A stretch of DNA of 64,000 bases, from assembly GCF_041080795.1 (NCBI RefSeq), contig NZ_CP129674.1, positions 372,001 through 436,000 on the forward strand, read 5' to 3'. How positions within the stretch are numbered: position 1 is the first letter of the stretch; each line of letters opens with the position of its first letter. Below are positions 17,175-27,454 of this stretch, piece after piece. The notes beneath the pieces were generated by a model, which did no database searches, was not told the origin of the DNA, and saw only the letters and a list, made by a program, of their open reading frames with translations. Origin of the DNA: Bifidobacterium sp. WK041_4_12 (lineage in GTDB: Bacteria > Actinomycetota > Actinomycetes > Actinomycetales > Bifidobacteriaceae). The position numbers and the translations under genes are program-made.

Positions 17175-20100
17175 GTGAGCGAGCATGGGGGTATGGACCC
17201 GACGCTTTCTCTATTTTCAGCAGTGACAGCTTCGTGGTTCGAACGCAGCCTGGGCGCGCCGACGCAGGTGCAACGAGAATCGTGGCCGATCATTGCAAGC
17301 GGCGAGCATGTACTCATCAGTGCCCCAACAGGTTCCGGCAAGACCTTGTCAGCATTTCTCTATGCCATCGACCGCCTCTACAAAGAGCATAATCAGCTTC
17401 ATGCGCGCAGTCATGACAGTCATCATCGCACTGAACAGCCCAGCAGCCGAGGCGCAAAGGGGAATCGGCCGGTGACAGGAGATCAAGACCATGCAGGCGT
17501 TCGCGTGCTGTACATATCTCCTCTCAAGGCTCTGGGCACCGATATCGCGCGGAATCTGACCTCGCCTTTGCTCGGCATTACGCAGCTTGCACGGCAGGAG
17601 GAGCAGGATTCGCATGAGACGGGCGCATCGTCCGTGTCTGATATCAGTGTCGGCGTGCGCAGCGGTGATTCCACGCCACAGCAGCGACGCATGATTGCCC
17701 GACATCCGCCCGAGATACTGGTCACCACCCCTGAGTCGTTGTATCTGATGCTCACCTCCAAAGTGCGCACTATTCTTTCGAGCGTCGATACGGTGATCGT
17801 TGATGAGATTCATGCCTTGGCGGGCAACAAGCGTGGTGCGCATCTTGCGCTCAGCCTTGAACGGCTCGAAGCTTTGGCCTTTCAACCGATTCAGCGCATC
17901 GGATTGTCCGCCACAGTGCGGCCCTTGGATGAGGTTGCACGTTTTCTCGGTGGTGGCCGAGCTGTGCGCGTGGTGTCCGTTCCCGAAAGTCCAAGGATGG
18001 ATCTTCGCGTCGTCGAGCCGCTGGCTGACATGCGCGATCTGACCACGGGCGTGGACGATGATGACCATGCTGGTGGTTCAATCTGGCCACACATTGAGCG
18101 ACAGGTGCTCGACATCGTGCTCCAGCATCACACCACCTTGGTATTCGTCAATTCACGCGGACTGGCGGAACGACTGACCGCGCGTCTGAACGATCTCTTT
18201 GCCGAATCCGACCGAGCCGCAAGCCATACAGTGAATAACGCTGCCAAACATCTTCGATCCACAGTCGGTTCAACAAGCGAAATGGTTCACGCTGGCGACG
18301 ATGTCAATGATATTGCGATGGCACATCACGGTTCGGTATCCAAAGAACGTCGAAGGCATGTTGAGGCATCCTTGAAAGCTGGACGGCTGCGGTGTGTGGT
18401 AGCTACATCAAGCCTTGAGCTCGGCATTGATATGGGATCGGTTGATATGGTCGTGCAGATAGCGCCGCCTCTTTCTGTGTCCAGCGCCTTGCAGCGCGTA
18501 GGGCGAGCCGACCATCGTGTCAAAGGGGTTTCGCACGCGGTGTTCTTCCCGCTGACGCGCGAGCAGATTGCCGGCACCGCAGCCACAATCGAAAGCATGC
18601 GTGACGGTCGCATTGAGACGATATCGGTTCCGAAGAATCCGCTCGATATTCTCGCACAACACTGTGTCGCCGCCGCAGCAATGGACGATCTCAATGCTGA
18701 TGCGTGGTATGAGACAGTAAGGCGCAGCGCTCCCTTCGCGCATCTGAGCAGAGCGATGTTCGATGCGGTGCTGGGAATGCTTTCTGGTGCATACTCGACG
18801 AGTAAGTTTTCCGCATTCAGACCGATACTGGTCTGGAATCGCAAGGATGGTGCGATAACGGCGAGACCTGGTGCGCAGCGCTTGGCCGTCACCTCCGGTG
18901 GCACCATACCCGACAGGGGAAGTTTCACCGTCGTGCTTCCAGAAAGTGACGCCCAGGGTGGTTCGCGACGTGTGGGTGAACTGGACGAGGAAATGGTGTA
19001 CGAGTCGCGCGTCGGCGATGTGATTACCCTCGGCACCTCGACATGGCAGATACGAGAAATCACGCGAGACAGGGTTATCGTCGTGCCCGCACCGGGGCAA
19101 TCCGCCCGGCTGCCATTCTGGCATGGCAACGGTAACGGCAGAGACAGCGAGTATGGAACGTCGTATGGCGCGTTTCTGCGCACGGCGAGTGCAGGTCTGC
19201 TTGATGATGACAGTGACACGGATGGTGACAACGGCAGCGACGACGATACCGACAACGGCAGCGATGCAACGGCAGACGAATCTCACGCAGCGTTGCAACG
19301 ATACGTTCAAGAACGCGCCCAATTCAACCCGGCGATGGAAACGCGCCTGAAGCGCGACGGCCTCGATGAATATGCCAGAAGCAACCTTGCGGCGTTGCTG
19401 CGCGAGCAGCGACTCAGCACAGGCACCGTTCCCGACGATCTCTGCATTGTCGTGGAACGCTGCCCCGACGAGGAAGAGGATTGGCGCGTTATCGTGCATT
19501 CACCCTATGGGCGCAGAGTGCACGAGCCGTGGGCCATGTGCATATCGGCACGCTTGCGCGAACGCTATGGATACGATGGCGCAGTCTACGCAGCCGACGA
19601 TGGTATCGTGCTGCGCATTCCCAAGGCGGATGCCATGCCTAATGCGCGTGAACTCCTCGCATTCGACACCGATCAGCTTGAATCAATGATCCGAGACGAA
19701 GTCGGTCAGTCAGCCTTGTTTGCTGCACATTTCCGTGAATGCGCCGCCAGAGCGCTGTTCATGCCCAGACAGAACCCTGCAACACGCGTCCCCTTATGGC
19801 AGCAGCGCCTGAGAGCCTCACAGCTGCTCGGAGCGGCACGCAGTGTGCGCAATTTTCCCCTGGTACTGGAAACAACCCGTGAATGCCTGCAGGATGTGTA
19901 CGACATGCCTGCACTCAAGGCGTTGATGACGCGCATTCTGGCAGGGGAGGTACGACTGCTTGACGTGCAGACTGCAACGCCATCACCCTTCGCGTCATCC
20001 CTGCTCTTCTCATACACCGGAGCCTTCCTGTATGCTTCCGACGCTCCGCAGGCCGAACGCGCGGCCTCGACACTCTCCGTGGACCCGGCAGTCCTTGAAG

Positions 20101-22343
20101 GATTGCTGGGTGACATCAATGTCTCGCAGTTGCTCAACGCCGAGGTCATCAAAGAGCTCGAGTCTGAATTGCAGCGTACCGCGCCAGAACGCCATGGCGT
20201 GGGAGCTGAAGGGATAGCCGATTTGCTCAGAGTGCTCGGGCCTCTCAGCACCACTGAAATACTGCAGCGATGGAATCCCGAGCCTTCTTTCTCTGATAGC
20301 GGCAGCAGCCAACGGCAGTCAAATCACCGGCAGTCAGATTCCGAGCAACTCAATCGCAAGCAATTGGATGACGAGCGAGACAAGGCGCTGCAGGCAGATC
20401 TGGAGCTGCTGCTGCAACAGCAACGCATCGCTCGCATCTCTCTGGATAATGGCGAAGGTTGGGCCACCGCTCAGGACGCGCAGACATTGGAACACAGTCC
20501 AGATGATGCCGGGATTAAGGATCTTGTGCTTCGATATGCGCGACGGCACGGCCCATTTTCAACCAGGACCATAGCGCAGCGCTTTGACCTCACCACGTCA
20601 CAGGCGCATGAGCTGCTTCAGGACTTGCAACTGCGTGATGGCATCTTGAATGTGCAAGGCCAGTCAGCTTCCGGCACCACAGTTTCCGATACCACAGCGT
20701 CCGATACGGCAAACACTCCCACGAATGCAGATATCGAACGAGCCGACGATGGACAGTGGCTTCACTCCGAGGTCTTTCGCATACTGCGCTCGCGGTCGCT
20801 CACACGTGTACGCAGCTCTATTGCCCCCGTGAAAGCTGAGGTGTTCCAAGCTTTTCTGCTGTCTCGCCAAGGTGTGGGATCGCCGGGGAATGGTGCTTAT
20901 CAAGGCGAGGAGGGGCTGGCGAGGGTCATTGAGCAGCTTGAAGGGTTGGCGCTGCCAGCCGCATTGTGGGAATCTGACGTGTTCAGGTGCAGAGTGCGTG
21001 ACTACACTCCCAGCATGCTTGATGCTCTGCTCGCCACAGGACAGGTGATATGGCTGGGGTCTCGTCAGGGTGGGCAATCCGGCATGCCCGCAGTGGCGTT
21101 CTACCTGTCTCAATCTGATATGTTGCGTGGATATCTGCAAGTTGCACAGCAGTCGCGCACACAAGATGATGCGCGTGATGCGCGTGATGCGCGTGAAGGG
21201 CAGAGCGAAAGCGATGACCACGATGCTCAGTCACAGGCATTCCAGGTGCGTACCGGCATTCTTGAACGCATCGCATCAGGTGGAGCATTTCTTTCCCGAC
21301 AACTCGCTGCTGAAGGTACAGGCAGCGATGTGCTGTCGCGCGAATTATGGGATTTGGTATGGCAGGGTCGCCTCACGAACAGCACCTTTGCCCCATTGAG
21401 AGCGTATCTTGCCGCAACGCACCATAGCGCGCAGCATCATGGCATGCAGCGAATGCGAGCATCTTCGTCGCTGCGGTCACAGGGCAGAGCATATGTCGCG
21501 CAAGCCCGTGCGCAGGCACTCAATGCCAGCAACACACTGGATGAACTGTCTGGCCTGTGGCATGCACCTGATGCGATGGTTCGTGCGGACAGTGGCTCCG
21601 GCTCCGATGCGAGCAGCAGTGGCGACATCGCGGCGTATGCGCTTGCTCTGGTCGAGACGATGCTTGACCGCTATGGTGTGATTTCGCCAGCCGTGGTGAA
21701 TGCTGAAGGGGTAGAAGGCGGTTTCTCGGCCCTATACCCGGTATTGCGCCATTTGGAGGAGCACGGCCAGGTGGTGCGTGGAATGTACATCACAGGATTC
21801 GGAGCAGCCCAGTTTGCCAGCTCTGCAACGGTAAACACCTTGCGAACATTCCGACATGACTTCTCACAGGTGCGCAGCGGTGAAGATGATTCCAGTTCGC
21901 AGGCAATCGTTGTCGATGCCACCGATCCGGCAAATCTGTATGGAGTCGCATTGCCGTGGCCTGCAGCCAAGGAAGCGCAACCCATACGGCAGGCGAGCGA
22001 TGCTGACAGGAGCGAGAGTGCCAGTGAGAACGCTGAATCCGGTGCTGGCAATGTCGGTATCAAAGCGATGCGGCGAATGGGCACGGTTGTGGTGATGATG
22101 CATGGGCGCGTGGTGCTTCATGCCAGCCAGACAGGGCATCGGGTACTGACCTTTGACGATGATCGGGAGCCGCTGCGTGCAGGCTTCGATGCATTGGCGC
22201 GTCACATTCACTCCACCACTGATCGTTCCGTCACCTTCTCTACGGTCAATGGTGAGAACGTGTTGTCGAATCCCACGGTGCGAGGAATCATGCAGACCGT
22301 CGGCTTCGTGCCGGTGCCGCAGGGCATGAGGCTGTATCATTGA
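17175..22343 (+). CDS. lhr: Lhr-like large DEAD/DEAH-box helicase
   Basis: About 1722 residues. The GTG at 17175 is chosen because GGAGG (17162-17166) lies 8 bases upstream. Visible motifs are the Q-motif region PTQVQRESWP, Walker A SAPTGSGKT, VIVDEIHAL, LSATVRP, FVNSRGLAERL, ATSSLELGIDMG and LQRVGRADHRV, followed by the winged-helix and Lhr core. The C-terminal extension of more than 800 residues is typical of Lhr. Low-complexity inserts occur near residues 690-720 (Asp/Gly/Asn-rich), 1060-1075 (Gln/Ser), and at a 3x9-bp coding repeat (21168-21194). The likely role is DNA repair. Confidence 0.93.
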   Translation: MSEHGGMDPTLSLFSAVTASWFERSLGAPTQVQRESWPIIASGEHVLISAPTGSGKTLSAFLYAIDRLYKEHNQLHARSHDSHHRTEQPSSRGAKGNRPVTGDQDHAGVRVLYISPLKALGTDIARNLTSPLLGITQLARQEEQDSHETGASSVSDISVGVRSGDSTPQQRRMIARHPPEILVTTPESLYLMLTSKVRTILSSVDTVIVDEIHALAGNKRGAHLALSLERLEALAFQPIQRIGLSATVRPLDEVARFLGGGRAVRVVSVPESPRMDLRVVEPLADMRDLTTGVDDDDHAGGSIWPHIERQVLDIVLQHHTTLVFVNSRGLAERLTARLNDLFAESDRAASHTVNNAAKHLRSTVGSTSEMVHAGDDVNDIAMAHHGSVSKERRRHVEASLKAGRLRCVVATSSLELGIDMGSVDMVVQIAPPLSVSSALQRVGRADHRVKGVSHAVFFPLTREQIAGTAATIESMRDGRIETISVPKNPLDILAQHCVAAAAMDDLNADAWYETVRRSAPFAHLSRAMFDAVLGMLSGAYSTSKFSAFRPILVWNRKDGAITARPGAQRLAVTSGGTIPDRGSFTVVLPESDAQGGSRRVGELDEEMVYESRVGDVITLGTSTWQIREITRDRVIVVPAPGQSARLPFWHGNGNGRDSEYGTSYGAFLRTASAGLLDDDSDTDGDNGSDDDTDNGSDATADESHAALQRYVQERAQFNPAMETRLKRDGLDEYARSNLAALLREQRLSTGTVPDDLCIVVERCPDEEEDWRVIVHSPYGRRVHEPWAMCISARLRERYGYDGAVYAADDGIVLRIPKADAMPNARELLAFDTDQLESMIRDEVGQSALFAAHFRECAARALFMPRQNPATRVPLWQQRLRASQLLGAARSVRNFPLVLETTRECLQDVYDMPALKALMTRILAGEVRLLDVQTATPSPFASSLLFSYTGAFLYASDAPQAERAASTLSVDPAVLEGLLGDINVSQLLNAEVIKELESELQRTAPERHGVGAEGIADLLRVLGPLSTTEILQRWNPEPSFSDSGSSQRQSNHRQSDSEQLNRKQLDDERDKALQADLELLLQQQRIARISLDNGEGWATAQDAQTLEHSPDDAGIKDLVLRYARRHGPFSTRTIAQRFDLTTSQAHELLQDLQLRDGILNVQGQSASGTTVSDTTASDTANTPTNADIERADDGQWLHSEVFRILRSRSLTRVRSSIAPVKAEVFQAFLLSRQGVGSPGNGAYQGEEGLARVIEQLEGLALPAALWESDVFRCRVRDYTPSMLDALLATGQVIWLGSRQGGQSGMPAVAFYLSQSDMLRGYLQVAQQSRTQDDARDARDAREGQSESDDHDAQSQAFQVRTGILERIASGGAFLSRQLAAEGTGSDVLSRELWDLVWQGRLTNSTFAPLRAYLAATHHSAQHHGMQRMRASSSLRSQGRAYVAQARAQALNASNTLDELSGLWHAPDAMVRADSGSGSDASSSGDIAAYALALVETMLDRYGVISPAVVNAEGVEGGFSALYPVLRHLEEHGQVVRGMYITGFGAAQFASSATVNTLRTFRHDFSQVRSGEDDSSSQAIVVDATDPANLYGVALPWPAAKEAQPIRQASDADRSESASENAESGAGNVGIKAMRRMGTVVVMMHGRVVLHASQTGHRVLTFDDDREPLRAGFDALARHIHSTTDRSVTFSTVNGENVLSNPTVRGIMQTVGFVPVPQGMRLYH

Positions 22344-22569
22344 TGTCAATCAATCCGTCAACTTGCTCGCAACCCTCATCGCTTCAGGGAATTGGCAGGG
22401 TCGCTGCATAGCTGCAACGTTGCTTGACTGCATTGCATAGGCGATGGATTGGGTGTTTCCGGCTGCACAGCGCCGCGCAACAGCAGAATACGCAAAGGTG
22501 AACGAGAGCAACGTTGAGGTTGATATTGAGTTCACGCAAACAGTGAACAAGGGAATGGCGGAAGACACC

Positions 22570-23607
22570 ATGGATGCGACCAACACCAGTGCTGATGCGA
22601 ATACCGGCACCGACACGAGCACGAGCACAAGCACAAGCACCGGCATACAGCGTCAACACATGTTGCAATTCATCAGATGCGCCACGCAAGCACCGTCTGG
22701 CCATAATACGCAACCGTGGAAATTCAGGATACATGACGGGCACACGATAGACATCGTGCCCGATTTTGCAAAAACCCTGCCGGTAGTCGACACGAATAAC
22801 AGAGAATTGTATATCAGTCTGGGCTGCGCACTGGAAAACCTCTGCATAGCTGCCGGGCACGAAGGGTATGGGTATGACATTGTCAGCCAAGGCAAACAGG
22901 GCATCACCATACATCTTGCCAAGGGAACGTCAGAAAACGAGGACGGCCTGTTTACGCAGATCAAAGCCCGGCAAACCAATAGAGGCGTGTATAGCGGCCG
23001 GACGATGGACGACGAGACACTACTCGCGCTGGATCAAGTGCGCGTCCAGCCCGATACGCGCATGTATGTCGCCAAGATTGGCGAACGCTTCGCCGACACA
23101 TTGACACAGTACATCGTGCAAGGCAATGACATGCAAATGAATGATGACGATTTCAAGAACGAGTTGATATCGTGGATGCGCTTTACCAAGGGAGAAGTCG
23201 AAAGGATGCGGGATGGGCTGGCACATGACGTCATGGGCTTTCCCGCCATTCCCCGCGCCGTCGGCAGACTGATAGTGGGCGGCTTCTTGAAGCCACGCAA
23301 GCAGAACGAGTCAGACCTGGCGAAGATACGCTCATCATCCCATCTGGTGCTGCTGACGACGAAGCATAATACGGTATCCGAATGGATTGATCTAGGCAGA
23401 ACCTTGGAAAGCCTGCTGCTTACCGCGACGAAATTCAATCTGGCACACGCCTACCTGAACCCGCCCTGTGAGATTGCAGCGCTGGCCGATGGCATGAGAA
23501 CGGCATTGCCGATACACGAAGAGTATCCATCACTGATAGTGCGCCTCGGCTATGCAGACCCGATGCCATGTTCGCCGCGACAAAGCGTAGAAAAAGTGAT
23601 TGAATAG
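22570..23607 (+). CDS. Acg-like FMN-binding oxidoreductase (nitroreductase superfamily)
   Basis: The domain begins at RCATQAPSGHNTQPWKFRI, the FMN-binding opening of the Acg/nitroreductase group. SLGCALENLCIAAGHEGYGYDI and the late LRLGYADP-like segment follow in the usual order. The protein is about 345 residues from ATG 22570. The frame is open from 22444, and ATG 22555 is also possible. The N-terminus has a Thr-Ser repeat encoded by 6-bp units (about 22614-22637) that is not part of the fold. Acg homologues are linked to redox stress, but the substrate is unknown. Confidence 0.75.
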   Translation: MDATNTSADANTGTDTSTSTSTSTGIQRQHMLQFIRCATQAPSGHNTQPWKFRIHDGHTIDIVPDFAKTLPVVDTNNRELYISLGCALENLCIAAGHEGYGYDIVSQGKQGITIHLAKGTSENEDGLFTQIKARQTNRGVYSGRTMDDETLLALDQVRVQPDTRMYVAKIGERFADTLTQYIVQGNDMQMNDDDFKNELISWMRFTKGEVERMRDGLAHDVMGFPAIPRAVGRLIVGGFLKPRKQNESDLAKIRSSSHLVLLTTKHNTVSEWIDLGRTLESLLLTATKFNLAHAYLNPPCEIAALADGMRTALPIHEEYPSLIVRLGYADPMPCSPRQSVEKVIE

Positions 23608-23666
23608 CATGAAACAAGCGTGTCAAGAGTTGCACGAACGATAAGGTGCAGGGCGGCTTCGTTATC

Positions 23667-23711
23667 ATGGAGCGGTGTATTTTCGAGCAATGTATTATGG
23701 AGCAATGCTCA
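23667..23711. repeat. Three 15-bp tandem units directly upstream of a glycosylase gene
   Basis: ATGGAGCGGTGTATT, TTCGAGCAATGTATT and ATGGAGCAATGCTCA are consecutive, imperfect copies. They end 13 bases before the ATG at 23725, next to the ribosome site GGGGGAGA. Copy-number change here would alter the 5' untranslated region. Confidence 0.6.
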
Positions 23712-23724
23712 GGGGGAGACGGAA

Positions 23725-24375
23725 ATGGAAAGCAAGCTGTTCTCTCTCTATCAGACATTGCATGAGCGGTATGGCGACGCTCATTGGTGGCCGGCAAAGA
23801 CACCATATGAAGTGATGGTTGGTGCGATTCTGACGCAGAATACAGCCTGGACCAATGTTGACAAGGCGCTGGACAATCTTCGCCCAGACAGGCTGCAGCC
23901 TGAGATCATTGCGCGAATGCCCATGGATGAACTGTGCGATGCCATACGTCCTGCGGGATTCTTTAACCAGAAGTCGAAATATCTGAAAGCCATGACCGCA
24001 TGGTTTGCCCGATACGATTACGATGTCGAAACGGTGCGCCGCCATCCGCTGAAGCAATGTCGAGCTGAATTGCTCGCAACCAAAGGCATTGGGCAGGAAA
24101 CGGCGGATAGCATCCTGCTGTATGCGTTTGACGAGCCGACCTTTGTCGTGGATGCATACACGAATCGTCTTTTCGATCGCATTCCCATCAAGGCAGGCAA
24201 GAACAATAGGGAAATCAAAGCATTTTGCGAGTCGCAGCTTCCCGCAAGCGCCGAACTGTACAACTCGTTCCACGCCCTGATCGTGACCAACGCAAAAGAG
24301 CATTGCCGCAAACGGCCACTGTGCGATACCTGCCCATTATTCACCCAATGCTCCAAAGTAGGCGTCCTGCTCTGA
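23725..24375 (+). CDS. Endonuclease III-related HhH-GPD glycosylase (COG2231/MagIII-like)
   Basis: A 216-residue base-excision protein. WWPAKTPYEVMVGAILTQNTAW (21-42) is the signature of the endonuclease III-related subgroup that includes Helicobacter MagIII. The helix-hairpin-helix ATKGIGQETAD (118-128) is followed by the catalytic Asp143. At the position of the Nth catalytic lysine there is Glu125, which predicts a monofunctional glycosylase without lyase activity. Four cysteines (194, 200, 203, 209) could bind a 4Fe-4S cluster. The start is set by the GGGGGAGA site. Confidence 0.82.
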   Translation: MESKLFSLYQTLHERYGDAHWWPAKTPYEVMVGAILTQNTAWTNVDKALDNLRPDRLQPEIIARMPMDELCDAIRPAGFFNQKSKYLKAMTAWFARYDYDVETVRRHPLKQCRAELLATKGIGQETADSILLYAFDEPTFVVDAYTNRLFDRIPIKAGKNNREIKAFCESQLPASAELYNSFHALIVTNAKEHCRKRPLCDTCPLFTQCSKVGVLL

Positions 24376-24637
24376 AATACCGCCATACGAAACGGCGTCC
24401 ACAACGCGCAGTTTCTTTTCGACGCAAGCCACCCAGCCGAAATGAGCCATTAATATTCGACCCATGCTTCTTAACTCCTCTGTAACAGACTGACCGCGAT
24501 TCTACCTGTCAGCTCTGCAAGAATTCAATGCATTGATGGTGTACACGCGTACATTTCAACGCCACATATGTGGGCATATGCGGATTGATGACCATGCACC
24601 ATATGCAATGAATCATCTGGTAGAGATCGGAGAAGCA

Positions 24638-25705
24638 ATGTCAGAAGTAGCACATGTTCTCGATGAACCACAGCAGTCGGTCAGTTTGAATGCCTTCAGC
24701 AGCCTTTCCAAAGGTGATCCGGCTCCCTTCTGGCTGTTCCAAGGCGTCTGCGCGATTTGGGGGCTGCAGAAATCCCTCACCACTCTGGATCTGATAACCG
24801 TTTCGGAAAATGCGACCTTTCTGCTCAAGATAAACGGCGCAAACGAAGGTGTCGTTCGCGTTTCGCAACCCGGCTATGTGGGAGGGCCAGAGGCTGTCGC
24901 ATCCGAAATACTGTGGCTCAACTCGCTTCATGATGTCGCTGGAATCAATCTGATCGATCCAGTGCCGACCATACGAGGCACGTTCGTGGGCACGGTTCGT
25001 GATCGCAACGATGTCGGCTGGACGGTCATCTCCACCAAGTTCGTCAACGGAACAATGCTGGAAGATCTTGACAACCCAGCCCCGTATTACACGACAATCG
25101 GATCGTGGGCGGCAAAATTCCATGAACAATCTCGACACTGGAAGAAGCCCTTCGGCTTCCGCCGTTTCAATTGGGACATTTCGAACATGGTCGGACCTTC
25201 GCCCCGCTGGGGCAGGTGGGAAGATGCGTCGCTCACACCAGAGCAGCACGCCCTGTGTGAACAGGCGCTATGGAAAGCCATGGACGTGGTGATGAAAACC
25301 CCGCGGAATCCTCAAACATGGGGGCTGATTCATGCAGATCTACGACCGTCGAACATCATCAGAGACGACGATGGAACGTTAACCGTCATTGATTTCGATG
25401 ATGCGGGATACAGCTGGTATCTCTACGACTATGCTTCCTCGCTGAGCTTCATAGAGCACATGCCCTATGCTCCCGATCTTGCGAAATCATGGATAGCCGG
25501 CTATGAAAGCGTTGCCGGTGCCTTTGATGACCGGCAGATAGAAGTCATGTCTGCCCTCTCCATGATTCGACGATTGCAGATGCTCGGCTGGACAACCAAT
25601 CACCGCGAAGATGCGCTACCCCAAGAACTCGCGACAACGCAGGTCAGTGGAACTGTCGATTGCGCCCATCGTTATCTGGAGGACTCCCGATGGTTGCTCA
25701 GATAA
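24638..25705 (+). CDS. APH-fold kinase, candidate amino-alcohol (ethanolamine/hydroxylysine-type) kinase
   Basis: A 355-residue kinase-like protein of the aminoglycoside-phosphotransferase/RdoA superfamily. The catalytic loop is IHADLRPSNI (His232, Asp234, Asn239) and the metal-binding Asp lies in VIDFDDAGYSWYLYD (250-264). GGAGA lies just before ATG 24638. The frame is open further upstream without a ribosome site. The gene is followed by an ethanolamine-type permease and an AGXT2L-type phospho-lyase. Relatives of this kinase phosphorylate 5-hydroxylysine or amino alcohols. I infer that it makes the O-phosphate substrate of the lyase. Confidence 0.8.
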   Translation: MSEVAHVLDEPQQSVSLNAFSSLSKGDPAPFWLFQGVCAIWGLQKSLTTLDLITVSENATFLLKINGANEGVVRVSQPGYVGGPEAVASEILWLNSLHDVAGINLIDPVPTIRGTFVGTVRDRNDVGWTVISTKFVNGTMLEDLDNPAPYYTTIGSWAAKFHEQSRHWKKPFGFRRFNWDISNMVGPSPRWGRWEDASLTPEQHALCEQALWKAMDVVMKTPRNPQTWGLIHADLRPSNIIRDDDGTLTVIDFDDAGYSWYLYDYASSLSFIEHMPYAPDLAKSWIAGYESVAGAFDDRQIEVMSALSMIRRLQMLGWTTNHREDALPQELATTQVSGTVDCAHRYLEDSRWLLR

Positions 25706-25814
25706 CCCTAATCCATGATGGCATTCCTCGTCTCGAAGCCGCTGGCAGGCACCCGAGGATGACGGCCATCCGAACACAAGCGAAGCATAGCAACAAGAAA
25801 AGGTGGTGAGGAGT

Positions 25815-27323
25815 ATGTCGGTAATAACCGCAGACGATACTTCAAAGGAAGTCAAAGGGGCTGGTGGCGTCACCTATGTGACCACAGACAAGGACTATTT
25901 CAAAAAACGACAGCTGAGTCGAACCACAGGAGCATTTGGACTGTGGGCAATCGGCATATCAGCCGTTATCTCTGGTGATTTCTCCGGCTGGAATGGTGGC
26001 ATCCTGCAAGCGGGCTGGGGTGGCATGCTCATAGCTGCCATCGTGGTGTTCATCATGTACGTGTTCATGCTGAACTCGATCAGCGAAATGGCATCAGCAA
26101 TGCCGCACACAGGAGGCGCTTACTCATTCGCCCGAGCTGCGATGGGTCCTTGGGGCGGTTTCGTAACCGGCCTTGCTGAAACCATCGAATATGTGATGAC
26201 CGCCGCCGTCGTCGTGTATTTCTCTTCCGCATACGCCGATGCCATCCTGAACGATCTTGTCGGATTCTCCTTCGACTCGCACGGTTTGATGTGGGTGTGG
26301 TGGCTTCTCCTATACGTGGTCTTCGTGATTATCAATTGGGTCGGTGCCAAAACCTCATTCAGATTCGCGCAGGTCGTCTCAATCGCAGCGCTCGCCATCG
26401 TCGCCATTTTTGGCATCGGCGCATTCGTGGCAGGCAAGGTCAATTTCGGCAGTCTGCTGAACATGGGTGCCACAGCGGGAAACTCGTCCTTCCTTCCATT
26501 CGGCGTGCAGGCAATCTTCTACGCGATGCCCTTCGCAATGTGGCTGTTCCTTGGAATCGAGCAGCTTCCACTCGCCGCCGAAGAAGTGCGCGACCCAGAA
26601 CGCAACATTCCGAAGTCATCGCGACTTTGCATTCTCACGCTTGGCATTTCAGCACTGGTCATCGTGTTCCTGAACCCGGCAGTCGTCGGTTCCAAGGCGC
26701 TCTCGTCGTCAGACGAGCCGTTGCTTGACGGCTATCGCGCCATTCTTCCGGGCAATCTTGCCGCAGTGCTTTCGGCCTTTGCTCTTATCGGCTTGCTGGC
26801 ATCGGTGCAGGGCATCATGTTCGCATATGGCCGCAATCTGTATTCGCTGTCGAGAGCGGGATATTACCCTGCCTTCCTCTCCCTCACCGGCAAGAAGAAG
26901 ACACCTTACTGGGGACTTATCGTTGGAGCGGTCTTCGGTTTCGCAGCACTGTTCATCGTGGCCTATGGCGGGTCAGGAGCCGGTTCCGTGGTGCTGAACA
27001 TCGCAGTGTGGGGAGCGGTTCTGGCCTATCTGCTGCAAATGGTCTCATTCGTTATTCTTCGTAAGAAGATGCCACAGATCAAACGGCCATTCACGAGCAG
27101 TTTCGGCAGCACCGGAGCCATCATTGCCGGAATCGTCTCATTCGTCATTTTCGTCGCGGTGCTGTTGAATCCTGACTATAGGCTCGCGGTTTACGTGATG
27201 GTTGCCATATATGTGGTCGCATTGCTGTTCTTCGCATTGTATGGCCGCAAGCATCTGGTGCTGTCTCCAGAAGAGGAATTCGCCGCATCAGGAGGTCAAA
27301 GCGAATACCGGACCGAGAACTGA
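25815..27323 (+). CDS. APC-superfamily permease of the ethanolamine permease type
   Basis: A 502-residue transporter with about twelve membrane spans. The N-terminal DYFKKRQLSRTTGAFGLWAI, VISGDFSGWNGGILQAGWGG, MPHTGGAYSFARAAMGPWGG and GLAETIEYVMTAA closely follow the pattern I know for bacterial ethanolamine permeases (Eat). ATG 25815 is chosen over 25803 because GAGGAG-like bases lie at the right distance. It lies 109 bp after the kinase gene and probably imports the amino alcohol used by that kinase. Other small amines cannot be excluded. Confidence 0.88.
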   Translation: MSVITADDTSKEVKGAGGVTYVTTDKDYFKKRQLSRTTGAFGLWAIGISAVISGDFSGWNGGILQAGWGGMLIAAIVVFIMYVFMLNSISEMASAMPHTGGAYSFARAAMGPWGGFVTGLAETIEYVMTAAVVVYFSSAYADAILNDLVGFSFDSHGLMWVWWLLLYVVFVIINWVGAKTSFRFAQVVSIAALAIVAIFGIGAFVAGKVNFGSLLNMGATAGNSSFLPFGVQAIFYAMPFAMWLFLGIEQLPLAAEEVRDPERNIPKSSRLCILTLGISALVIVFLNPAVVGSKALSSSDEPLLDGYRAILPGNLAAVLSAFALIGLLASVQGIMFAYGRNLYSLSRAGYYPAFLSLTGKKKTPYWGLIVGAVFGFAALFIVAYGGSGAGSVVLNIAVWGAVLAYLLQMVSFVILRKKMPQIKRPFTSSFGSTGAIIAGIVSFVIFVAVLLNPDYRLAVYVMVAIYVVALLFFALYGRKHLVLSPEEEFAASGGQSEYRTEN

Positions 27324-27327
27324 GTGC

Positions 27328-27390
27328 AACGCACTGGGCATAACGCATAACGCACTAGGCACTAGGCACAAGGCGTTAGGCATGAAGCAC
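27328..27390. repeat. Three 21-bp tandem units between permease and phospho-lyase genes
   Basis: Units at 27328-27348, 27349-27369 and 27370-27390 share the pattern AASGCRYTRGGCA. The array starts four bases after the permease stop codon and ends 65 bp before the lyase ATG. It fills most of the spacer and is not coding in any convincing frame. Confidence 0.65.
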
Positions 27391-27454
27391 AGGGCAGCAT
27401 CGCAATTTTCCCAAGTAACTTCTCACAACTGATAACTCAAGAATCGAAGGAATC

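Noticed and set aside
18326..19499. Long minus-strand frames opposite lhr
   Set aside because: They are mirror frames of a strongly conserved helicase gene and show no family signature, no ribosome site and no independent codon bias.
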